The notes under the pieces: model-generated | The model's input: the letters and a program-made list of their open reading frames with translations, nothing else | Told to the model about the DNA's origin: nothing | Database searches by the model: none | Program-made: the position numbers and the translations under genes | Shown: one piece after another, positions 54,830 through 64,000 of the stretch | Layout of the letters: each line of letters begins with the position of its first letter | How positions within the stretch are numbered: position 1 is the stretch's first letter | Assembly (NCBI GenBank): GCA_031002005.1 | Contig: CM061914.1 | Location: 191,412,685-191,476,684, forward strand | Origin: Vandiemenella viatica | Lineage: Eukaryota; Arthropoda; Insecta; Orthoptera; Morabidae | DNA: 64,000 nucleotides | Direction: 5' to 3'

Positions 54830-57200
54830 ATAAATTAAGGAAATTTAAATTTACCAGGTGTAAACTGGAAAGGACATAAGATTAATAACACACGGGAACA
54901 AAGATTTGCAAATACTTTAATAAGGGAAGGATGATTTACACACAAGTGGTAGAGCAAAACACTTTGGGACAAAATATTTTGGATATATTCCTAATAAAAC
55001 CCGATGATAATCTTGTGGGGTGTCAAGTAACGAAAGGAATAAGTGATCATGAAGCAGTTCTGAAGGATATTAGAAGAATCAGTGAACCAGCAGCCAAAAT
55101 TGAAGGGGGAAATATGTACAATTTATAAAATGAGATATTTCAGAGAACGATACAGCAAATGGAAGGAAAGCACAAGTACACTAGAGTCAAGGTGGGAAGA
55201 GTTCAAGGAGATAATAAGAAAGGGGAAAAAAATTCATTCCAAAGCAGAAAGTAAAGAGAATTAGAGAACCAGTGTACTATAGTAGGGAAGTGAGGAGGTT
55301 AAAGAGGTTGGTATGAAGAGAACATAACAGAGTTAAGAGACAGCAGAGTAGTAGGGAATATTTTAAATAACTAAACAAGGTCTTAATAAGGGGCTAAAGA
55401 TGGGTTTAAGAAGAGTATTGTCAGTGCAGGAGGACCACTGACTGATGCATCTAGAAATTTCTATGGCTATATCAGGAAACAGATGGGAAGGGAGGGTGTG
55501 GAGAAGTAGTTACTGAGGATTTGAAAAAGGCCGAGATTTTAAGTAACTGATTTAGTGAGAGCATTAGGGAAAATGAATCAGAAACGGGAAGGTCTAATTC
55601 GGAGAACGAGTTTAACAATATGATTAGAAATTACTAAAAAATTTGAAATTCATCCTGAAGAAATCATGAAGGAAATAAGGAAGCTGAAAAAACATAAGGG
55701 GGCTGGTGTAGATAATATTACTACAGATATCTTAAAGATAGCCGGATGTCACACTGTACCTTATGTTGAAATATTATTTAAGTTGAGTCTGGATACTTTC
55801 TGCTTACCACAGGACTGGAAAAGTGCGATAGTAGTACCGGTACATAAAGGAGGGGTGAGAAATAGAGTCGAAAATTACAGGCCAATCAGTTTGACTTCAA
55901 TAGTAGGTAAATAAATGGATTGATATGCAACCACATCAGAATTGTATGTGAGGAACGTAAGTTGTTTTCAAGCAGGCAACATCAGTTCAGGCAAGGATAT
56001 TCATTCGAATCTCAGTTGGTGGGAAATATGCAAGATATTTCAGATTAAATGGACAAAGGAGGCCAAATTGATAGTGTAGCACTAGATCTTCCAAAGGCGT
56101 TTGACAGAGTGAGCCATAAAATGGTAGTAAATAAGGTAAAAACTATTGGAGTGGATAAGAAAGTCATTTGCTGGGTAGACGAATTTAAAAAGGTAGAAAA
56201 CAGAAAGTTAGGTTAGGAAATGCGATATCAAAGGAAGTGGACGTAAAAATGGGAGTGTCTCAAGGTAGTGTATTGAGACCATTGCTATTCATTATTCTAA
56301 TGAATAATTGTGTTGATTGTTTACTATCTGAAATTTGATTGTTTGCAGACGACATAATGCTGTATAGAAGGATCAAAACGATAGAGAACTGTAAACAGTT
56401 GAAGGATGATCTTGACAGGATATCTAGTTGGGTTTCTAAATATGGGATGAAGGTAAATGCAAAGAAGTGTCAGATAATTTGATACACAAAAAGGTTAATT
56501 ATGAATGGGGAAAGTATTCCTTGCTGAAGACTTGAAATGTAAATATCTTGGCATTACATTTGATAACAAGCTTAACTGGGCAGGACACATAGGACAGGTG
56601 GTAGGAAAAGGTTTCAAAATTCTGCACTTGTTGGAGAGAGTGATGAGGAGATGCACGAGAGAAGTAAATAATTGGGTTACAAAACTTTGGTCGGGCCATT
56701 GCTCGAATATGGTAGTTTAGTATGGGACCCACATTTTGAGTAACAAATACAGGAATTAGAGAAGGTGCAAAAAAGAGCTGCTAGATTTGTTTTTGGAAAT
56801 TATCGCAGAATGCAATAATTGTCAGTTATGATAAAGGAGCTGGAATGGGATTCATTGCCAGACAAGAGGAGGATGAGGAGGGTCATGGGAGTGTTCAAGG
56901 CGTATACTGGCGATGAGGCATGGAAAGATGTAGCAGAAGGTATGAAAAGTAGTTCATGGAAGGGTAAAGATGACCATGACCAGAAGCTGGCACTCGATTT
57001 CAGGCACAAGGGTGTGGGAAGATTTTCTTTTTTAGGTAAGGGAGTTACCGAGGGAAATGATGAATAACTTACCGAAAACGTTAAAAGAATTTAAAGTTAA
57101 AATTTGTAGACGGCAAATGTACGTGGGTGTAAGATAGGGGGAAGTTGGGTGTGTAGTGAAATTGCCACCGGAGCGAGTGCTCCATTGCTATTAAAGTTTT
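54830..57200 (+). mobile_element. LINE-A, longest copy: endonuclease end, RT and 3' end
   Basis: In order: LNLPGVNWKGHKIN-like and ILDIFLIKPDDNLVGCQVTK with GISDHEAVL, the C-terminal endonuclease motif (about 54840-55060). A coiled, charged linker follows (about 55080-55300), then MKEIRKLKKHKGAGVDNITT and VVPVHKGGVRNRVENYRPIS (RT blocks 1 and 2, 55666-55914). FDRVSHKMVVNKVKTIGVDK is block 3, and VSQGSVLRPLLFIILMNNC is a changed block 4. LFADDIMLYRRIKT (about 56335-56375) is the catalytic box, aspartates kept. YLGITFDNKLNWAGHIGQVV, RRAARFVFG, LALDFRHKGVGRFSFLGKGV and the 3' signature near 57165 complete it. Stops and shifts make it dead. It served as the reference for the other LINE-A pieces. 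Confidence 0.88.
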
Positions 57201-57209
57201 AAAAAATCC

Positions 57210-58210
57210 CTTTTTTACGCATAGATGCATGTCAAAGATCATTCAGTTCGTATTCTATTTTTCCTTTATGTTATTACTCATCAGACCCATTAGTCCTTTC
57301 GATTGTTTCCATAGCCTGGTCATACTTTCGAACTTTTATCGAAATTGATGCTTCTCGCTTCTTTCTTCAGAATTCAATCGACCTCAATGTTGCCGCATTT
57401 GCAGGGATTAATTTTGTATCTGCTCACTCCTAGTCTCAGCCTATTTAGAGACTTCCAAATCAACCAACCATTATCGTTGTGAAATTGTAAATCTTTAAAG
57501 ATTCTTACCCAATCCGCAGTTGTAACATAGCTGACTCAATCGTAAGATCCTTTGATCTAGTTAGGAATTTCTTCTTGGACTTTTTTTTCGATATACAATA
57601 GAAGCTCATGTAATGGATGAGTTCCTTCACCTTCCACTTTGTTCCTTACTATGTTCGCAGCTCCTTATCTTCAAACTGGTGCCATTCGCTGGAGAGAGTT
57701 ATAAACAGCCGGCAGGTATCGTTGGGAGCTACGTCCATTTGTTTGGCACCAGTTGTATTGTACCCTGTGGGACAGGAAATACTCTGCAGCTAAATAATTT
57801 AGCGTACACTACTGCAGAAGTTCAGATCGTTTCCGGTTGATCCAGCTAGTTTTCTGAGAAGTTTTTTGGTGATGGAAACTTTCATCATAAAATTCATCGT
57901 TGCTGTATATCAAAGGCGCTCTTTTCCTTAAATGACATTTCGTTGATATTCTCTCTCATGAAGGTGGCACATTTTTTTTATAAATATCTGTTTTCTGTTT
58001 TTTCTCGTGTTCCATAGTGTTATCTGAAATTATCACATACAATAAATCCCGCGCGGTGTCCATCCAGTTCGAGTTAACACAACCAACTGTTCTTTTTAGT
58101 GTCCACAAATTCGCAGGTGACTTTGTCTTTGCAATCTTATAAGGGATGCTCCATAGATGTGACATATGGTTCTCCATGACAAGAGATTCCAGCTCCTTTA
58201 TTTTGTTTTT
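57210..58210 (-). mobile_element. R1-like LINE remnant, probable
   Basis: The 57956-58177 minus frame reads LWSIPYKIAKTKSPANLWTL then NSNWMDTARDLLYVIISDN, the linker before the RT in R1-type elements. Near 57360-57450, minus, RLRLGVSRYKINPCKCGNIE looks like the C-terminal cysteine motif. The RT in between is not recognisable, so the copy is internally deleted or has diverged. Confidence 0.5.
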
Positions 58211-60767
58211 TTAGCAACAGATCCGACATTTCCAGCTCTTTATTTCGGTATCTATATTGAATTGTCTATCTCTTTGCTACAATAAGTTCTTACTTTCCGA
58301 AATGTACAAAATATTTTGTTTTTCTCCACTTTCACTTATTTTCTAAATAGAATTGCTATTCTCATTGTGCCTTCAATTTCACGTAGTTTATCTACATCAG
58401 GATTACTTGGCAAATTTGAAATAGTTCCTTAGTCTTTGCTAAATTAGTATGTTATAGAGATGTGTCGTTCACTAGTGAACCAGTTCTTTTCAAAGACTGA
58501 GTGAGTTGTTGCTCACTGAATATGAACGAAAGCTCTTCCAGGTTTTAAATAGTTTACTTTCAAGTTCAAACTCAACAAGTATGCATTACGTACTATCAAA
58601 AGCGAATATAATTTCACTTCAAAACAGCAGAGATTCTAGCAGTCCGGCCTCTCATAGTAACTTCAAGAAAAAAAGAAGATATCGAAAGGTTTTCTATTAT
58701 ATCTATTATTAAATTAAATTTACATATATTCCACTTTATATGTTTCCTCTTTTCATTCTATCCGGCCATCAATGTGAATTTAAAGAATAAAAACCAAAAT
58801 TTAAGAAAAGAAACGTTACATGCGATAATATTGCTATTATTTTTTTTTACGATGTATGAGGTATGCATCGTATTTTATATTTGGTGTTTCAGGCAGTACA
58901 TTCAGATTTTCATTTACATTGTAGCATAAAATATACCAAATAATTCATCCTTCGAACGGTGAAAACCCCCATCGAAATCTGTGCAGTAGTTTTTTGTGTT
59001 TTTTTTGGGGAGGGGACAAATATACCTAGTTTTCCTTTTATAAATAAGGATAACTTCTCCTGCATCAAAATCTTACATGCTTTAAACATGCATTAACAGT
59101 CAAATCTTCTTCTCTTCAATTGCAGTTGGTATCGATAGAAATAGGAAAACACATAAATAATTATAATGTCTTCTATTATTATGCATTTCTACTTTTATAT
59201 TCTTTGCGGTAGGTATCTAAAAACTTCTAACCATGTCATACAGCGTGATGTATAAATTTAACCACATCAAACAAATTGTTCATAGTGCACAGCTCCTTGG
59301 GCAGTATTATTACAATTTCACCGAAAGTTACGTAGAAAGCAAGCAATTCACTGGAATAGACTCACCAACAAGGATTCTGTATTTTGATTCTACGTATTTT
59401 AAATATTGGTTACTAGCAAGTGTTGGGGGACGAAACCCAATTAACCTTTTTAAACACAATTTTATAAAGAATTTTGTCAATTGAAGCATCAAAGAAAACA
59501 TTTAAAGTAGTTAAGTGTAGTCAGAATGTATATATTAATTAATTGATGCAGTTTAGCCTGAGAATATATTGTTGTCAATACTGCAAACTGGAATACATGT
59601 TACATATTTGAATTCCTGCCTCATGTGAAAATCAATTCACTTATGTTAATTGTGCATTAATCGTGATGGTTTATCCTCACTTACTTCCCCGTTCACCTCT
59701 GCAGATAGCATCAGTTAGTTCTGGAGACTAAGTTTCTGCACCTTTTATGCTTCTTATTGAAAGATAAGTACTTGTAGCCTTGTGATTGTTTTCTAGCCCT
59801 TTTCCTAAATGCTGAATGAAACTTCCTAGTCGGTGTTCACAAAGTAATACCATCACTTACTTATTTCTCTCGTTCCATTGATCCCTGCTGAGGGAGGATC
59901 TTTGGGACATGAAACATGTTGTGGGTGACATTCATACATACATACAAAATAATAACAAACTTACAAATAAAATAAAGATTTATTTTTACAATTACAAACT
60001 CAGAATGGAATTATTTACAAAGATATTTGATTAATAATAAGGCGTTACACCATTGGGGAAATGTATATTAGTTTTGTCCTTCAGTAACAATAAGCCACTA
60101 GAATTTTATTTTAATTTTCTGAAATGTTAAGCACATTAGAATGACATTTAAATCATTAATTTTAATCATTGTGAAAACCCATTAAAACTATATCCTCTGT
60201 GAGATGCCAGAACAAACAGATATTTCCAGATACAAATTTGAATAAGTCATATGGATTAATGACCAGATGTTACATGTTTCGATTATGAATCGGCAGCTTT
60301 AACAGATGTGATTAGGTTGAAACACAGCCTGGACGAAAATATAAACTGACATTCCATATCACAGCATCCAATTTACCCAATTCTATACATTTTTGGGGTA
60401 CATCAAGGCACAATTTTTGAAAGCAGGCACCTTTAACCACTGACCAACCTGCAAGTTCGCAAAATGAGAAGGCTGCGGCATATTTAAAATACAAAACAAA
60501 TTATAATAATACCACTAAAAATTTAACAGTAAAACGAAAGTTTCAAAAAATAAAAACTGACTTAAAAACACACTATAAATTTCAAAATAACTTTTTACCC
60601 TGCTTTAAAGAAATTAAATCTAAGTATACAGTATTTGTTATTATTATTGAAATTATTACATTCATCAATTACAACTATACCTGAAAATGGCGATGTCGTC
60701 GAAATATTGTGCATCAATAATAATATTACCCAGTTTGTTTGCCGAGAAACGTTTATAAATACCTGTG
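58211..60767. other. AT-rich, no gene recognised
   Basis: The small frames at 58506-58712 and 59233-59484 lack motifs. 59868-59935 is the partner of the short repeat at 51165-51215. Confidence 0.5.
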
Positions 60768-61735
60768 AGGTCTGACACAAAATTATCCTTCCTTCCTTCA
60801 CATTTCTTATATCTTGAGAAAAGCCAAAAGTCACAGGGAGGTACTGTTGGACTATACAGGGGGGTAAAAAAGTTGTAAACTTTTCTGCTTCATAAAATAC
60901 GGATGCATGTGTTACAATGCATGCACTGGTGTGTTATTGTAATAAAGAAGCCAGTCACTGCTTGGTGAAAGCTGATTTCTCATTGTGTCACACATCCTTT
61001 CCATATTTCAAAATATTATTGTATGTCAGTTGTGTGTCCTTTAAGAGCGTATTTTTGGTGCACAACATCCTCACGATAAAAAACAAAAACAGTCAGAAAC
61101 AACTTGACACTGTTCCAACTTTGATGTGCTTTTCTCTGTCACAGCTTCCACTCAGCAGATTGTAGATAAACATTAACCTACAATTCTTCATTAGTTATAA
61201 CCTTTTTTCAACACTATAGGCCATATTAAAATTTCAGAGCAGATGTTTTTCTCCTCCATCATTAGTCACTTCAGAACAAATTTCACCTAAACGCAGACCA
61301 TCTGCAAATTTTCAGTGAAAAATTCTAACACTAGTGTTTGTTACTCCAAATTCATATCCCAGTTTTTGTACAGTCAACTGACAATATTCATTGATTGCAA
61401 GTCACACATGTTCGATATTATACAGTTTTTTTTGTCATCAAAGGCCATGCAAAGTATTAGCAAATGTCAACAGTCCCTACAAAACTATTTTCTAGTTAAA
61501 CAAAATTTAATACAAATTCTTTGCTAAAATCTCCCCCCACATATTATGATAGCAAAATGTGATTAATATACAAAACACTTTACAAACAAACACAAGCTAG
61601 ACATGAACTAACACGACATGGCGAAAACTGCGACAGAGTTTGTGAACCTATACTCTTAAAACTCATATTCCACGAATAGCTCTAAATTTATCAGAAGTGA
61701 GGAAACAAAGGTCAGAGGATTTTCGAAAAAATATT
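60768..61735 (-). mobile_element. Mariner-like transposon beside the zinc-finger paralogue
   Basis: Corresponds piece by piece to 28459-29815: GGTCTGACACAAAATTATCC at the left, CCAAAAGTCACAGGGAGGTA (encoding the YSP...PPCDF region on the minus strand), and AATAAAGAAGCCAGTCACTG. AGGTCAGAGGATTTTCG is at the right. It lacks the nested SINE and about 190 bp near the left end. Inactive. Confidence 0.72.
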
Positions 61736-62052
61736 TTATTAATTTTGTTTTGTAAACAACAAAAAACTAGCAATAAATGCAATTAAAAGAAAATTGACTA
61801 CCTTATATTTGAAAAAAATTGTCAACTGTCTTACCTAAATGCTGAAAGAATTTGTCAATCCCTTTGTATAAAAGATTTTTGGTACCACTTACGAAAACTA
61901 AACAAGATTTTAATGGTAGGTTAACTTAAAGAAACATAAGATTCTTGAACTAACCATATCATGAGAGGTATAACAAGAAATTGCTAATTAACCTCTTTAT
62001 ACATTCTGCTAATTTTTGAGCCTCAAATTGGTGTAAAAGAATATTTGAAATT

Positions 62053-63800
62053 TTATGTCTGATGAATTATCTGATGCTTTTTAAGACTCATAGAGACAGC
62101 ATAAGATTTTCCACAAACTTTACACGAAAATGGCCGGTTGCCTAAATGAGTAACTTGATGGAGTTTGAGATAGTTACGAGTTGCAAACGACTTCCCACAA
62201 ACATCACAAAAGTATGGGCGCTCACTTGAATGAGTTATCTGATGGGTTTTAAAATTTCCCATCTGACGAAACGATTTTCCGCAAATATCACAAGAAAACG
62301 GGAGATTATCTGAATGAATTATCTGATGTTTCTTAAGATTCCAGGGACCCTTAAACGTTTTTCCACATACACTACATGAAAATGGGCGTTCCTCTGAATG
62401 AGTGATCTGATGAATATAAAGATTACCATACACAGTAAAACTTTTTCCACATACATTACAAGAAAATGGACGTTCATTTGTATGAATTCTCTGATGTGTT
62501 TTAAGAGAGCCAGACGATATAAAAGACTTTCCACACACTTCGCAGTTATAGGGGCGTTCACCAGAATGAGTTCGGTGATGAATTTTAAGGCTACAAGATG
62601 CTGTAAAAGATTTTCCACACATGTCACAAGAAAATGGACGTTACCCCAAATGGATTTTCTTATGAATCTTAAGACTGACAGTATCCTTATAAGATTTCGC
62701 ACAAATATCACATGAAAATGGTCGTTCATTGGAATGAGTTATCTGATGGCTTTTAAGATTGCCAGATGTAGTAAAAGATTTGCTACAAACTTTACAGTGG
62801 AACGGACGTTCTCCAGAATGAATCTTCTGATGTATTTTAAGTTCTGCAAATGTTTTGAAAGATTTCCCGCAAACTTCACAAACAAATTTGCGTTCAACTG
62901 TATGAGAAATCTGATGCGTTTTAAGTTTGTGAAGATATGAAAAAGATTTTCGACAAATGTTGCAAGAAAATGGGCTATTAACTGTATGAACTATCTGATG
63001 TTTCTTAAGACCATTAGACTGTTTAAAAGATTTTCCACAAACTTCACAATCAAATGGGCGTTCACCTGTATGAATTACCTTATGAGCTTTAAGATGGCCA
63101 GATTGTGTAAAAGATTTTCCACAATCTGCACAGTTATATGGGCGTTCACCGGAGTGAATGCGCATATGAAGTTTAACACTTGAAGACATTTTAAAAGATT
63201 TTCGACAAACTTCACAAGTAAATGGCCGTTCACTAGAGTGACTTATCTGGTGATCCTTAAGGGTAATGGACAATGTAAAAGATTTTCCACAAATTTTACA
63301 AGAATATGGGCGTTCACCTATATGAATTAGCTGATGTGTTTTAAGACCATTAGCCTGTTGAAAAGTTTTTCCACAAATGTTGCAACAAAACGGACGTTCA
63401 CCTGAATGAATTCTGTGATGGATCTTAAGATTCCTAGATTTTCTAAAGGATTTCCCACAAATGTCACTATAAAATGGGCTAACCCCCGAATTAACAATTT
63501 GAATCTTATTACTATCAGAAGAATAAGTAATATATTCTTCTAAAACTTCACCACAGGAAATTGAGGTTTCACCTGATATCCTTTTAAAACAGTTAGAACC
63601 TCTTAACCTTTTTTTTGCATGTTTCTTTTATAAGTGACTTATCATCTGAATGAATTGTTTTATTGCTTTGTGTGTAATATAATCTATTATTGTAGCTGTC
63701 GTTGGCCACTGGTTCTGCATGTTGGTCACGTTCAAGAAGTTCAGGTGCAGGAAGCAGCTGCTTGTAAGATTGAATGCTACACCGACAGTCGAAATAACTC
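62053..63800 (-). pseudogene. C2H2 zinc-finger paralogue, 17 finger units, stops in the finger frame
   Basis: The minus-strand finger frame is continuous from about 63627 to 62053 except for a TAA at 62641-62643 after finger 10, where the intact paralogue has an isoleucine codon (HLGIRP). Another TAA (63628-63630) comes five codons after the ATG that matches the intact gene's start. Finger 1 has serine for its first cysteine (FYSDIC). The remaining units keep CxxC-x12-HxxxH. It has 17 units against 12 in locus 1; extra ones lie around units 6-8 and 13-15. The upstream part (63800-63593), in the other frame, is still open (PAPELLERDQHAEPV), and the acceptor ATTTGAAG is kept. It is either a pseudogene or makes a truncated 10-finger protein. 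Confidence 0.78.
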
Positions 63801-64000
63801 CTTCAAATGAAAGAAAATAATATACTATGATAGTAACATGCTATAATAGCTTTATTATAGAATTATAATCAAACACTACTCTTAAGAATAGTAATACTGG
63901 TGATTTTTATCATAGAATTCAAAAATCTGTCACCTTGTCACAGATATGTGAATAATGATAAAAGTAAAAATCCAGTCATATTAGAAAAACATAATCTATT
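63801..64000. other. Intron-like sequence duplicated from locus 1
   Basis: Aligns with 31441-31640 up to the window edge (CTATGATAGTAA, GGTGATTTTTATCATAGAAT, ATTAGAAAAACATAA), so the duplicated block runs beyond this window. Confidence 0.7.

Noticed and set aside
1..64000. CRISPR array
   Set aside because: No regularly spaced 25-40 bp direct repeats with unique spacers; the genome is eukaryotic.

Overview
This window looks like insect nuclear DNA from a large, repeat-rich genome. No bacterial-style operons, rRNA or intact tRNA genes were seen. The non-LTR retrotransposon families, mariner, Tc1, hAT and Harbinger-type DNA transposons, tRNA-derived SINEs, hammerhead-bearing elements and exon-intron C2H2 zinc-finger genes fit an arthropod. 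A polyneopteran such as an orthopteran is my inference, not something the sequence proves. Most long open frames are relics of mobile elements.

Host genes. Two related C2H2 zinc-finger loci lie on the minus strand. Locus 1 has an intact 389-residue frame with 12 fingers (30116-31285). It is preceded by an open stretch in another frame that begins at a splice acceptor (31440). A separate upstream exon (43735-44198) carries two canonical C2H2 fingers and ends in a good splice donor whose phase fits that acceptor. Locus 2 (62053-63800) is a paralogue with 17 finger units, two in-frame stops in the finger frame and one finger that has lost a cysteine. The two loci belong to one duplicated block that also includes intron sequence and a mariner element on the 3' side. 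A SINE sits inside the mariner in only one of the blocks.

Layout. 1-9.3 kb: 3' ends of a CR1/L2-like LINE (called LINE-A here) on both strands, a second LINE (LINE-B), a 47-bp insertion with a 13-bp target duplication, a CpG-rich stretch and a Tc1 piece. 9.3-17 kb: GC-rich patches, an RTE-like LINE tail, two SINE copies, hammerhead-like DNA, a Tc1 fold-back and a G-rich miniature transposon. 17-28.4 kb: an inverted-repeat hammerhead element with a 14-bp target duplication, a hAT element with an 8-bp duplication, a LINE-A split by a miniature mariner and a solo LTR, an RTE-like LINE, and more hammerhead-like motifs. 28.4-31.7 kb: mariner plus zinc-finger locus 1. 32-44.2 kb: fold-back DNA, a Harbinger-like element, a hAT miniature, a second mini-insertion, a mariner, LINE endonuclease pieces, a LINE-A split by Tc1, and the upstream C2H2 exon. 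45-58.2 kb: Jockey-type LINEs, LINE-A copies, a SINE and an R1-like fragment. 60.8-64 kb: mariner and zinc-finger locus 2.

How the parts relate. Nesting gives relative ages: LINE-A copies are old hosts for mariner, Tc1 and LTR insertions; the mariner beside the zinc-finger genes predates their duplication and the SINE in it is later. Boundaries of degraded elements are estimates by eye. Terminal repeats and target duplications were read base by base.
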